32,349 bases of DNA from Candidatus Methanoplasma glyptotermitis (GTDB lineage: Archaea; Thermoplasmatota; Thermoplasmata; Methanomassiliicoccales; Methanomethylophilaceae). The notes beneath the pieces were generated by a model, which was not told where the DNA came from, did not search any database, and was given only the letters and a program-made list of their open reading frames with translations. Every line of letters starts with the position of its first letter. Positions within the stretch are counted from its first letter, which is position 1. Location of the stretch: contig JAIRYF010000042.1 of NCBI GenBank assembly GCA_031267895.1, forward strand, positions 1-32,349. The letters run 5' to 3'. Positions 16,429 through 24,667 of the stretch are shown here, in pieces. The translations under genes and the position numbers were made by a program.

Positions 16429-18519
16429 TTATTTCAGAGTGCACAGGGCATCGACTGCCCAGCACCCTTCGCCCTTCTTCCCGACTATCACAGGATTGAT
16501 CTCCAACTCGTATATTTCCGGGTTATCCTCGGCAATCGCCACGATCCTTCTGATCATGTCCTTCATTGCATCGATATCGGCGACCGGGAGACCTCTTGCG
16601 CCGGACATCAGTTTATGTGCTTTTGTGGATGTGACCATCTTGTCAAGCTGCTGTTCGCTCATCGGGACATGTGCCTGCGAGATCTCCCCCAGAATCTCCA
16701 CGTATATTCCGCCGAGGCCGAATGACACAACCGGGCCGAACTGCGCGTCCCTTATCATGGAAAGGATCACTTCCTGTCCGAACACCATCTGCTGTATCGA
16801 TACCCCGTCAAGTCTGACATTCGGTTTTGCCGCTTTGCAGCTTGCCATGATCTTATCGAAAGCTGTCCTCGCCTCCTCCGCATTTTTGACACCGACGGCC
16901 ACACCGCCGACATCCGTCTTGTGAGCAATGTCCGGCGACAGTATCTTCATGACCACGGGATACCCCATTCTGCTGCATTCTTTCTCGGCATCGGCCGCCG
17001 TTTTGACGGTAGCTTCGCCGGGAGTCGGCATTCCGTACGCTGCGAATATCGCTTTTCCCTCCGATTCTGTAAGGGCTGTCCTTCCTTCGGATTTTGCGTC
17101 TGCGATAATTTTCCGGGCTGGCGTCTTCCCAGACACCGGCGGTGCCTCCATCGCATCGTGTTTTTCCTGACTCCTGACTGTGTATCCTCTGAGTATCGAA
17201 AGGGCGCGGACCGCTCTGTCAGGTGTCGGGTAGCACGGTATTTTCCCGAGCCTCAGTATCCTGTTGGCCTTCTCGCATTTCTCGCCGCCGGCGAAACAGC
17301 ATACCGTCGGCACAGGTATGTCATCTCTCATCTCGACCATGATTCTGGCTATGCTTTCGAGATCCGCGGTGTCGAGAGGCGAACCCATCACCACAAGGCC
17401 GCCCACGGACGGATCTCTGACAGCAGCATTTATTGCGCCTTTGAAATATTCTGCTTTCGCATCTCCCCTCACATCAATGGGGTTGGTCAGTCCGGCGATG
17501 GTGGGGACCGCTTTCTTTATCGCCTCGATCGTTTCCGGCGCAAGTTTTGCCGCCTCTATGTACGGGGCATTGAATGTCGCATCTGCGGACATTACGCCGA
17601 GTCCTCCTGCATTGGTTATGATTGCAATCCCGTCTTTCTTCATCGGACTGCATGTACTGAAGACAGACAGAGCATCGAACATCTCGTCGAGGTCCTGCGC
17701 TCTGTGCATGTTGAGTTTCCTGAATATTACGTCGTTGACGGCATCGGATCCCGCGAGCGAACCCGTGTGGGATGAGGCTGCTGCCGATCCCGCCGCGGTC
17801 TTTCCCGATTTGAACACTACGATGGGCTTCTTTGTCTTGGCATGTTCCACAGCCTTCACAAGTTTGGCACCGTCCGATATGCCTTCGCAGTACATCCCTA
17901 TGACCTTTGTATCCGGATCTTCTATAAGATCGTCTATAACATCAGCCTCATCGACATCGGATTTGTTTCCGAATGTCATGAAGTTCGCTATGCCGAGTTC
18001 ATTCAGTTTGGACCATTCGAGTATGGAGGATCCGAGTGCTCCGGACTGCGAGAGAATAGATATATTCCCTGCGGGGGGAAGTATGTGCGTGAAGGTGAAG
18101 TTCACCCCGTATTTGACATTCATGTTGCCGAAACAATTGGGACCCACAATCCTTACCCCGTACTTCTTGGCTTCCGACAGAAGTCTCTCTTCCAGCTTTG
18201 CACCCTCCGGTCCTTCTTCCTTGAATCCTGCCGTGAGTATCGATGCATATTTTATGCCGGCGGCACCCAGTTCTTTCATTTCTTCGACTGCCTGCGCATT
18301 CTTTATCGCTATAACTGCAAGTTCTATCGGCTTTCCGACATCCCTGACCGACGGGTAAGCTTTTATACCCTGTATCTCCCCGCCTTTGGGATTTATTGCA
18401 TACAGTCTCCCTTTGTAGCCTGCATTGATCATGTTTTTCAGTAGCATGCCGCCCAGCTTTGCCGTGTCCGCCGATGCGCCTATGACCGCAACGGATTCGG
18501 GCCTGAAATAAGCTTTCAT
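16429..18519 (-). CDS. acd: Acetyl/acyl-CoA synthetase (ADP-forming), fused alpha-beta
   Basis: Converts acyl-CoA, ADP and phosphate to acid, CoA and ATP, an archaeal route for ATP formation from acetyl-CoA or amino-acid-derived acyl-CoAs. The 696-residue protein fuses both subunits: CoA-binding domain (residues 1-130, VAVIGASADTAKLGG, VGPNCFG), succinyl-CoA-ligase-like domain (150-450, SILSQSGALGSS, and the phosphorylated His251 in SSHTGSLAGSD), and a C-terminal ATP-grasp beta domain (about 480-696, YPVVMKILSPDIAHKTDVGGV, LEINPVIV). Length is normal for fused forms. A TATA-like GTTTATCTAAG about 25 bp before the ATG suggests a leaderless mRNA. The AT-rich DNA further upstream carries four copies of a GAAATTCG-type motif, so regulation is likely. 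A strong terminator follows. Confidence 0.93.
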   Translation of the reverse strand: MKAYFRPESVAVIGASADTAKLGGMLLKNMINAGYKGRLYAINPKGGEIQGIKAYPSVRDVGKPIELAVIAIKNAQAVEEMKELGAAGIKYASILTAGFKEEGPEGAKLEERLLSEAKKYGVRIVGPNCFGNMNVKYGVNFTFTHILPPAGNISILSQSGALGSSILEWSKLNELGIANFMTFGNKSDVDEADVIDDLIEDPDTKVIGMYCEGISDGAKLVKAVEHAKTKKPIVVFKSGKTAAGSAAASSHTGSLAGSDAVNDVIFRKLNMHRAQDLDEMFDALSVFSTCSPMKKDGIAIITNAGGLGVMSADATFNAPYIEAAKLAPETIEAIKKAVPTIAGLTNPIDVRGDAKAEYFKGAINAAVRDPSVGGLVVMGSPLDTADLESIARIMVEMRDDIPVPTVCCFAGGEKCEKANRILRLGKIPCYPTPDRAVRALSILRGYTVRSQEKHDAMEAPPVSGKTPARKIIADAKSEGRTALTESEGKAIFAAYGMPTPGEATVKTAADAEKECSRMGYPVVMKILSPDIAHKTDVGGVAVGVKNAEEARTAFDKIMASCKAAKPNVRLDGVSIQQMVFGQEVILSMIRDAQFGPVVSFGLGGIYVEILGEISQAHVPMSEQQLDKMVTSTKAHKLMSGARGLPVADIDAMKDMIRRIVAIAEDNPEIYELEINPVIVGKKGEGCWAVDALCTLK

Positions 18520-18558
18520 GAGGCGTGTAACAAAATCTTCTTAGATAAACCTAACCAT

Positions 18559-18647
18559 GAAATTCGTAGATTTGAGTTATAAATCGTACTATATTTTACG
18601 AATTTCGTATTTTTTTATTAACTTTTAGCGAAATTCGAGAAATTTCG
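18559..18647. promoter_or_regulatory. Cluster of GAAATTCG-type inverted repeats upstream of acd
   Basis: GAAATTCGTA (18559-18568) and TACGAATTTC (18597-18606) are a perfect inverted pair with a 28-bp spacer; CGAAATT (18629-18635) and AATTTCG (18641-18647) form a second pair. All lie in AT-rich DNA 40-130 bp upstream of the synthetase start, beyond its TATA box, as expected for activator or repressor sites. Confidence 0.5.
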
Positions 18648-18753
18648 ACAATAAACTGATATTTTTCACATGTAAGTCGATTCTATACAATAAAATACGC
18701 TGATTGACGTAATCGTGCAAGATATTAATTATCATGCCGTGCATATTGCAGAA

Positions 18754-18980
18754 GCCGAACCGGCGTAAGGGCATGATCGGTGATTGCCACGTGCACGGAG
18801 CGGCTCACAGCGACCCTGTCCCTGCAAAGGGGCTCTTGCGGTAGTGGCGATGTGTCATCGCAGCCGTGACCGGAAGCCAACGCAGGGTCCGACACATACT
18901 CCCGGCGTAAGTCAGTGCCCCGAGACCGGCGTCATCGCCGGACTGTGAAAAGGTGTGTTAACGCCCGGGAGACACGTGCA
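18754..18980. ncRNA. GC-rich, strongly foldable region; possible structured RNA of unknown class
   Basis: Several compensating pairings can be drawn by hand: GACCCTG near 18811 with CAGGGTC near 18882; GCGATG TGT CATCGC (18847-18861); CCGGCG TCAT CGCCGG (18926-18941); and CTCCCGG (18899-18905) with CCGGGAG (18965-18971), extended by CGTAA/TTAACG. No ORF in the stretch resembles a protein. I tested it mentally against SRP RNA, RNase P RNA, tRNA and cobalamin riboswitches and found no convincing match. Strand is undetermined. It fills most of the 619-bp gap between the synthetase and metallopeptidase genes. Confidence 0.4.
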
Positions 18981-19053
18981 TTACTTCTGTTGATTGTGCC
19001 ATCCATTTGTTCTCTGTCTGTATCCAATACCGCCGGGATGTACCCGGCGTAAG
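18760..19053. repeat. Three copies of CCGGCGTAAG spaced exactly 142 bp apart
   Basis: The 10-mer occurs at 18760-18769, 18902-18911 and 19044-19053. The flanking sequences are not tandem copies of each other. Copies one and three each form the 3' arm of a small hairpin (GCCG AAC CGGC; CGCCGGG ATGTA CCCGGCG) with TAAG after it, and copy two pairs with a distal CCGGGAG. Confidence 0.6.
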
Positions 19054-19138
19054 GCGTTTAACCGGATCGTCAGGTTCGGGGCCGTGTGCCTCTGCCGCAT
19101 CCGCCGCCCGTGCTGAAAAACGGCCCGGCGATCTGTGT

Positions 19139-19816
19139 TCACAGATACATGGACAGGCGTTTCAGCCATTCCTCTGCTTCTTCTCTCTTTGAGTATTTTG
19201 CTTCCAGTTTCGAGAACTCTTCTCCGTGTTTCCCGGCTGCAGGATCGAAACCTATGATCAGATGACACAGTTCATGATACAGACAGTAGTCAAGAACAAA
19301 GTCCGGAATCATATCGGTATCCAGTACGCTGGATATCGAAATCACCTTCATGAGCACGGAGCAGTGTCCTATCTTCCTTACGTTGGATTCTCTCGTCCAT
19401 GTCAGGTGGACCGACGGGTCCTTTTCTATCAGTCCCGCCTCCTCCAGCCTGCCGTAGGCCGACTCAAGATCTTTGGCTTCTCCCTTTGCGGACCTTGTGA
19501 GATTTCTGCTCCTTCTGAGATACACCGGCTGTTTGTACTCCGAAAATTCCGGTGCCGTCATCCACCTGCACATCTCCTCCGAATACCCTTCCTCATCCCC
19601 GGTTATCTTCGAAAACAGCGAATTGCACAGCCCCTCTATGACCTCAGGCGGTGCATCCGCCAGATAATCCGACACTTTGAAGTCCGCCCATTTGTAGCTC
19701 CTCTGCCATCTTATCTTGAATTCTTTGAATGCGACAAACTCCGCTTCCACTTTATCAAATCCGTACTCTTTTCCTATCTCCCTGAATTTATTCCTCAGGA
19801 TATCTTCTGTTTCCAT
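19139..19816 (-). CDS. Zinc metallopeptidase-like protein (SprT/YgjP-type HExxH)
   Basis: A 225-residue protein with a C-terminal metallopeptidase signature YHELCHLIIGFDPAAGKHGEEF: the HELCH motif (first His at about residue 181) and a downstream His in GKHGEEF match the HExxH...H zinc site of the SprT/DUF45-like group. The N-terminal half, with FKEFKIRWQRSYKWADFKVSDYL and a basic RRSRNLTRSAKG segment, is archaeal and not otherwise recognised; WTRESNVRKIGHCS precedes the catalytic helix. I use the ATG at 19816 because GGGAG lies 10-14 bp upstream; the ATG at 19855 is possible. Substrate unknown; SprT relatives include proteases acting on DNA-protein crosslinks, but that link is not shown here. 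Confidence 0.75.
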   Translation of the reverse strand: METEDILRNKFREIGKEYGFDKVEAEFVAFKEFKIRWQRSYKWADFKVSDYLADAPPEVIEGLCNSLFSKITGDEEGYSEEMCRWMTAPEFSEYKQPVYLRRSRNLTRSAKGEAKDLESAYGRLEEAGLIEKDPSVHLTWTRESNVRKIGHCSVLMKVISISSVLDTDMIPDFVLDYCLYHELCHLIIGFDPAAGKHGEEFSKLEAKYSKREEAEEWLKRLSMYL

Positions 19817-20335
19817 CTGTTTATTCTCCCAACGATATTCATCGTATGGTGTCAAAGACCCCAGAGGCCTGAATTAAAGACGCTGAAGTACAATTAGCAT
19901 TCGGGCCAACAGACAAGTACGCTAATTAGAGCAACGGAGTCCCATGCAGGAAGACTCCAAAGAGCATAAGATCGCCGGGAAGACACCGGTGGCCGCAGAA
20001 GAGCAGTCCGGCTTTGTACCGGCCGTCGGCCGGATCTTGTCCGAATATCCTGATCTGTTCATACCCGCCGCGAGTCCGGGGGAGACGGCAGCTGATAACC
20101 CGACAAGGTTTGGGATCTCGTGCCGCCGCAGGGGGACGTATGCGGGTGAGTCTGACGCGGGCCTGGGTGCGGCGGCAGGTCTCATCCGGCAGTATGCCTT
20201 GGCCCTGTGCGTCAAAGGAGCGTGCAATGAGAGTTCTTAGAAGAATAATTGTCTCGCGTTTGTACGTTGATCTTCTTCGGATGCCGTATTTTAATCGATT
20301 ATTTATACATCGTGGCCTATCCACTGGCGATCATT
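19817..20335. other. Intergenic region with a GC-rich inverted repeat; no confident gene
   Basis: This divergent 519-bp gap contains TGCCGCCGCA (20121-20130) and TGCGGCGGCA (20168-20177), a perfect 10-bp inverted pair with a 37-bp spacer, and CCGGCCG/CGGCCGG near 20020. A 98-codon plus-strand frame (19944-20240) spans it but has no recognisable homology and would end in TAG, which the called genes in this window avoid. The last 40 bp carry the TATA box (TTTATACA, 20302-20309) of the next gene. Confidence 0.5.
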
Positions 20336-20662
20336 ATGGTACAGATTACACATGATGCGGAGAAGTTCATTGAAGAGCTTCTGGAAAAGAACCAGAAGGT
20401 CGGACACGGTATCAAAATCTATCTTTCGGGGATCGCGTGTTCCGGACCCCAGTTCGGTATGTCCTTTCAGAAGGGCAGTTCGGAAGGTGACACAGTAGAC
20501 AACAGTGCTTCCGGCTTTGAAATCTACTATGACGAGGACACCAAGAAGGCACTTGAGAACTGTGTCGTAGAATTTGTCGACGACCCCAACTTCGGAACCG
20601 GACTCACCATACGCGACCCCAATTTCAGCGGTTGCTCGTCGTGCGGCGGCGGATGCCACTAA
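20336..20662 (+). CDS. IscA/HesB-like iron-sulfur protein
   Basis: A 108-residue member of the HesB/IscA family, which carries or delivers Fe-S clusters or iron. It opens with ITHDAEKFIEELL, has GIKIYLSGIACSGPQFGMSF with the first conserved Cys, DDPNFGTGLTIRDPNF, and ends CSSCGGGCH, a cysteine-richer version of the family's CGC tail. Length is typical. The ATG at 20336 begins the conserved domain; a TATA box TTTATACA at 20302-20309 lies about 30 bp upstream. The next gene has its own TATA box, so this is probably monocistronic. Methanogens lean heavily on Fe-S enzymes; the exact client is unknown. Confidence 0.85.
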   Translation: MVQITHDAEKFIEELLEKNQKVGHGIKIYLSGIACSGPQFGMSFQKGSSEGDTVDNSASGFEIYYDEDTKKALENCVVEFVDDPNFGTGLTIRDPNFSGCSSCGGGCH

Positions 20663-20690
20663 ACCCAGTTTCGGCAACCCCTCAAACAGC

Positions 20691-20699
20691 TTTTTATCC
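20691..20699 (+). promoter_or_regulatory. TATA box of the hef-ligase operon
   Basis: TTTTTATCC lies about 27 bp before ATG 20723, the distance for an archaeal leaderless transcript. Confidence 0.55.
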
Positions 20700-20722
20700 T
20701 ATTATTCTGAATGTGATCCGGT

Positions 20723-22264
20723 ATGGGCTACGTTTCTCACCCGAATATAATCCCGGAAGCCGTGGAGGAAAGAAAATATCAGACGGCCATGGCGGAAGGC
20801 TGCCTTAGGGCTAACACACTCGTTGTTCTGCCGACCGGTCTCGGAAAAACGATAATAGCACTTCACCTGGCAGCGGCCTCGATCCATGAAGGCGGGAAGG
20901 TTCTGCTTATGGCTCCGACGAAACCTCTCGTCGATCAGCATGCGTCTGTTCTTTCGAAACTCATGCCGGACACAAAGATAGGCACAATGAACGGCCTTAT
21001 GAAACCCAAAACGCGAAAGAAGATTGCGGACGGGAACGATCTCATCGTCTCCACTCCTCAATCCGTGGCCAACGATCTTGAGAACGGCATGTACACCCTG
21101 GAAGATTTCAGATTGGTAATATACGACGAGGCACACAGAGGCACCGGGAATTATGCATACGTTACAGTAGCCAGACATTGCGATAAAAACATCAGATCCG
21201 TAGGTCTTACTGCCTCTCCGGGAAGCGATATCGCGAAAGTCGAAGAGGTCTGCCGGAATCTGGGATTTGTGCGCATAGACACGAGGATGGAAGACGATCC
21301 GGATGTTGCTCCGTACATACACGACACATACGTCAAAAGAATAGAGGTCAATATGCCGGAGGAACTCCTGAATATCACGGGAATTCTGAAAGGACTGCTG
21401 GATCACTACTTTGAAGAACTGGTCGGCCTCAGATTGACAAAGGAGAACTGGCCCCCGTCGACCACGCACATGCTGATGATAGGGGAATCGCTTCAGAGAA
21501 GGCTCAGGAGAGGGGAGAAGTCGGCAGTTCTCTACCGAGGCCTGACCGTGCAGGCTGTATGCATCAAGATTCTTCACGCCATAAACCTTGCCGAGACGCA
21601 GGGAATGAGTTCCCTCAGATCGTATATGACAAAACTGAATGACGATTCGCATGCGCAAAAAGGAAACAAAGGCGGAAAAGAGCTGGTTGCCAGAAAGGAA
21701 TATCTGGATGTTTGGAATGCCGTCATTACAAGCAGAACAGAACACCCCAAAGTCTCAAAGCTGATGAGCCTGGTAAGCCAAATACTGAATTCCGACGGCT
21801 CGGCAAAGGTTATGGTCTTCACACAATACCGCGACACCTGCGACGTCCTGGTCGGGAAACTTTCTTCGATAGAGGGCGCGAGAGTCGGGAAACTGATAGG
21901 ACAGTCCAAAGGCGGTCTCAGACAGAAAGAACAGATAGAAATACTGAACGAATTCAGAAACGGCATAAGAAATGTTATCGTAGCAACGTCCGTAGGCGAA
22001 GAGGGTCTGGACATCGCCAGTACGAATGCCGTGATATTCTACGAACCGGTGCCTTCCGAGATAAGGACCGTACAGAGGCGTGGACGCACCGGAAGAAAGA
22101 ATGACGGCGAGGTGTACGTCCTCATTGCCAAAGGGACCATGGACGAAGTTTTCGAAAACTCCAGTAAGAAAAAAGAAGATCAGATGCACTCGGGACTGGA
22201 GAAGCTTAACAGGGAACTTTCGCTGTCCGCCGAGGACGGTCAGATGAAACTGGGAGACTTCTAA
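20723..22264 (+). CDS. hef: Hef/FANCM-type DNA helicase without nuclease domain
   Basis: An archaeal superfamily 2 helicase acting on stalled forks and branched DNA. Motif I LPTGLGKT is at 36-43, Ia APTKPLVDQH at 64-73, DEAH at 135-138, motif III LTASPG, then the Hef-specific helical insertion (about 215-330), and the second RecA domain with VMVFTQYRDTCD, ATSVGEEGLDIASTNAVIFYE and motif VI QRRGRTGR. The 513-residue protein ends with DGQMKLGDF, so the ERCC4-type nuclease and HhH domains of the ~750-residue euryarchaeal Hef are absent; no such domain is encoded downstream. It ends TAATAG. The DNA ligase gene follows by 27 bp in the same direction, suggesting a repair operon. Confidence 0.9.
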   Translation: MGYVSHPNIIPEAVEERKYQTAMAEGCLRANTLVVLPTGLGKTIIALHLAAASIHEGGKVLLMAPTKPLVDQHASVLSKLMPDTKIGTMNGLMKPKTRKKIADGNDLIVSTPQSVANDLENGMYTLEDFRLVIYDEAHRGTGNYAYVTVARHCDKNIRSVGLTASPGSDIAKVEEVCRNLGFVRIDTRMEDDPDVAPYIHDTYVKRIEVNMPEELLNITGILKGLLDHYFEELVGLRLTKENWPPSTTHMLMIGESLQRRLRRGEKSAVLYRGLTVQAVCIKILHAINLAETQGMSSLRSYMTKLNDDSHAQKGNKGGKELVARKEYLDVWNAVITSRTEHPKVSKLMSLVSQILNSDGSAKVMVFTQYRDTCDVLVGKLSSIEGARVGKLIGQSKGGLRQKEQIEILNEFRNGIRNVIVATSVGEEGLDIASTNAVIFYEPVPSEIRTVQRRGRTGRKNDGEVYVLIAKGTMDEVFENSSKKKEDQMHSGLEKLNRELSLSAEDGQMKLGDF

Positions 22265-22291
22265 TAGGCAGGAGTTATAGGGGCCGCTATC

Positions 22292-24049
22292 ATGCTGTTT
22301 GCCGACATCGCGGACGTGTTCGACAGGCTGGAGACTACAAGCAGCCGTCTTGAGATGGCCTCTATACTCTCGGAGTTTTTCAGGACGCTCGAACCCGGAC
22401 ATCTGAGAAGCATTGTCTATCTCTCACAGGGAAAACTGCATCCCGATTTCTGCCCGCAGGAACTCGGCATGGCCGACAAACTTGTTCTGAGGGCCGTGGC
22501 ATCGATATCCGGAACATCTGAGAGCAGAATCGGCGAACTTTGGAAAAAAGAGGGTGACCCGGGCAGGATAGCCGAAATCCTCATAAAGAAAAAGGAGGGG
22601 CAGATGTCTCTGTTCTCGGAGCCGCTGACTCTCGGCAGGGTCCTGAAGAATCTTAATCTCATAGAGAATGCGGAAGGAAGGGATTCGCAGGACAGGAAAA
22701 TGAAGTATCTTTCCCAGATCTTAAGAGATTCCGATCCTGTCGAGGCAAGGTATCTCTGCCGCATAGTGACCGGAAGGATGAGAGTCGGAGCCGGATCGAT
22801 GACCATTCTGGATGCACTGTCTGAGGCCTTCGGAACCAAAGAAGACCGTCCGGATATAGAGAGAGCATTCAATATAACATGCGATCTGGGCCTTGTGGCG
22901 GAAACTCTTGCACTGGGCGGCATCGGCCGCGTCAGACTGATGAAGGTCGCCGTGGCAAACCCCATAAAAGTTATGCTTGCAGAACGTCTGCCTTCTATAC
23001 CGCTGATTTTAGACAGGATGGGCGGAAGATGTGCCATGGAATTCAAGTACGACGGCATACGGGTGCAGGCACATATCGATCGGGATTCGGTGAAACTGTA
23101 TTCAAGACGCCTTGAGGACATGACATCCAATTTTCCGGACATAGCGGAAGAGCTGAGAATACGGTGCAAAGCGGAAAGAGCAATAATCGAGGGAGAATGC
23201 GTTGCCGTTGATCCCAAGACAGGAGGAATGCTGCCTTTTCAGACAGTGACCCACCGCAGGAAGAAACACGGCATGGATAAAGCCGTTGAGGAATACCCGG
23301 TGAAGATCTTCATGTTCGATATCCTGCTTGCCAACGGTACAGACATGACTGTTTTCCCCTTTGAGGAAAGGAGATCGAAGCTCGCCTGTACGTTCGACAT
23401 TTCGGACAGAGTCGGTCTGACCGAGATGGAAATCATCAGCACGGCCGAAGAAGGAGAAAATTTCTTCGATCGGGCACTCAGCATGAAATGCGAAGGGGTA
23501 ATGGCCAAATCTCTGGCCCCGGAATCGGTTTACAGAGCGGGTTCCAGGGGTTTCCTTTGGATAAAATACAAGAAAGATTATGAAGAATCCCTGACTGATT
23601 CGTTCGATCTTGCCGTCGTCGGCGCGTTCCACGGCAGGGGCAAGAGAGCCGGCAAATACGGCGCACTTCTGATGGCAGCGTTCGACGGCGAGAGCGGAAA
23701 ATACCAGACCGTATGCAAACTCGGCACTGGTTTTGACGATGCGTTCCTGGCGGAAATGCCTGAAATGCTTGACCGCTACCTGAGCGCGGAACGTCCTCAC
23801 ACGGTTGACGCGCAGATGATCCCCGATGTCTGGTTTCTGCCCACCGCAGTCCTAGAAGTCACAGCCGCGGAGATCAGCCTCAGTCCCATTCACACAGCGG
23901 GTTTGGGAATCGTGAAGGAAGATACGGGTCTGGGCCTGAGATTTCCGAGATTCACGGGCCGTGTCAGAGACGACAAAGGTCCGGAAGAATGCACCTCCGT
24001 GAACGAGGTCATTGAAATGTATGAGATGCAGAACCAAGATAAAGAATGA
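22292..24049 (+). CDS. lig: ATP-dependent DNA ligase
   Basis: Seals nicks during replication and repair using ATP. The 585-residue protein is the usual archaeal length: N-terminal DNA-binding domain (1-230, with GRMRVGAGSMTILDAL), adenylation domain with the nucleophile Lys252 in EFKYDGIRVQAH, IIEGECVAVDPKTG, CEGVMAKSL, WIKYKKDY (motifs III-V), and an OB-fold tail with KLGTGFDDAFL and GLGLRFPRFTGRVRDDK. All motifs look intact. It lies 27 bp after hef on the same strand and is probably cotranscribed. Just after its stop lies a 173-bp MITE, which must have inserted without harming the coding region. Confidence 0.96.
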   Translation: MLFADIADVFDRLETTSSRLEMASILSEFFRTLEPGHLRSIVYLSQGKLHPDFCPQELGMADKLVLRAVASISGTSESRIGELWKKEGDPGRIAEILIKKKEGQMSLFSEPLTLGRVLKNLNLIENAEGRDSQDRKMKYLSQILRDSDPVEARYLCRIVTGRMRVGAGSMTILDALSEAFGTKEDRPDIERAFNITCDLGLVAETLALGGIGRVRLMKVAVANPIKVMLAERLPSIPLILDRMGGRCAMEFKYDGIRVQAHIDRDSVKLYSRRLEDMTSNFPDIAEELRIRCKAERAIIEGECVAVDPKTGGMLPFQTVTHRRKKHGMDKAVEEYPVKIFMFDILLANGTDMTVFPFEERRSKLACTFDISDRVGLTEMEIISTAEEGENFFDRALSMKCEGVMAKSLAPESVYRAGSRGFLWIKYKKDYEESLTDSFDLAVVGAFHGRGKRAGKYGALLMAAFDGESGKYQTVCKLGTGFDDAFLAEMPEMLDRYLSAERPHTVDAQMIPDVWFLPTAVLEVTAAEISLSPIHTAGLGIVKEDTGLGLRFPRFTGRVRDDKGPEECTSVNEVIEMYEMQNQDKE

Positions 24050-24072
24050 CCCGCGGGCTTCGGAGACACCTC

Positions 24073-24261
24073 CGAGACGAGGCTCTGGTGAAACCCTCTT
24101 CAAAGCAAATACCCTCTATCTGTGAGTCTCATGATATTGTGGGCGATACACCTACACAGAATCTCTTTGCGTCTTGATGATTCGCTTCTTCCGTACACAA
24201 TATCGGGAGGATCTTTGAGTCGGTGGTGAAAATATGAGGATTTCACCAGAGCACGAGACGA
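24073..24261. mobile_element. 173-bp MITE (24081-24253) with 18-bp terminal repeats and 8-bp target duplication
   Basis: Left end GGCTCTGGTGAAACCCTC (24081-24098) and the reverse complement of the right end (24236-24253) match at 16 of 18 positions. The element is flanked by direct repeats CGAGACGA at 24073-24080 and 24254-24261, an 8-bp target duplication as made by the ISH1-type subgroup of IS5. Internally, GATATTGTG (24133-24141) and CACAATATC (24196-24204) form another inverted pair. It has no ORF. The left end is identical over 18 bp to the end at 31904-31921 beside the IS5-type transposase, so that element is the likely source of transposase. Confidence 0.88.
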
Positions 24262-24263
24262 TG

Positions 24264-24272
24264 AAATTATAT
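24264..24272 (+). promoter_or_regulatory. TATA box of the DUF2116-like gene
   Basis: AAATTATAT is centred about 28 bp before ATG 24296 and begins 2 bp after the MITE's right target duplication, so the insertion stopped just short of the promoter. Confidence 0.6.
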
Positions 24273-24295
24273 GCCTCTATACAGCGTGACAGCGT

Positions 24296-24667
24296 ATGCA
24301 GCCTCCAAAGAGATGCAAATACTGCAATGATGTGTCCGAAGGAGAGTTCTGCGGCGAAGAATGTGAAGCAAGTGCCATAGAGTTTCAAGAATACGTCGAC
24401 AGATATTCCGGACTGTTTCTACTTGCGGCTGTCGGACCTATTCTGCTGATCATCCCGGGCTTTGTATTCTTTGATTACATTCTTGTGTTCCTTGCAGCAA
24501 TGATGCTTGTTCTTGGATCAACAGTGATTGTTTTTCCTTTTGTTACGCCTGAAACGGTTTCGATGTTCGGGGTGAAGAAAAGCATAAGGATTGCCAGGTG
24601 GTGCGGATATTCTGTTTTACTCATGGGTGCGGTCTTCGCAGCCATGTTCATACTGATGAGGCAGTGA
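24296..24667 (+). CDS. Zinc-ribbon membrane protein (DUF2116-like)
   Basis: A 123-residue protein. Residues 7-23 (CKYCNDVSEGEFCGEEC) form a four-cysteine zinc ribbon like that of archaeal DUF2116 proteins. It is followed by LFLLAAVGPILLIIPGFVFFDYILVFLAAMMLVLGSTVIVFPFV, two close transmembrane segments, and a third near the C-terminus (WCGYSVLLMGAVFAAMFIL). The function of the family is unknown. The start is fixed by the TATA box 26-30 bp upstream. Monocistronic. Confidence 0.75.
   Translation: MQPPKRCKYCNDVSEGEFCGEECEASAIEFQEYVDRYSGLFLLAAVGPILLIIPGFVFFDYILVFLAAMMLVLGSTVIVFPFVTPETVSMFGVKKSIRIARWCGYSVLLMGAVFAAMFILMRQ

Noticed and set aside
13792-18444. Long open frames opposite the surface-protein and synthetase genes
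   Set aside because: They are antisense shadows of GC-rich coding regions; only the minus-strand frames have domains, signal peptide or catalytic motifs.
18841-18900. Possible SRP RNA (ACCGGAAGCC resembles the helix 8 loop)
   Set aside because: The conserved AGCAG side of the internal loop is absent and the hairpin formed here has a TGT loop.
18902-18980. Possible cobalamin riboswitch (GTCAG...GAGACC resembles a B12 box)
   Set aside because: The two halves are separated by six extra bases, other conserved blocks are missing, and the adjacent genes are unrelated to cobalamin.
19944-20240. 98-codon plus-strand ORF in the gap before the IscA-like gene
   Set aside because: It has no recognisable similarity, would end in TAG unlike every called gene, and overlaps a GC-rich inverted repeat that can explain the open frame.
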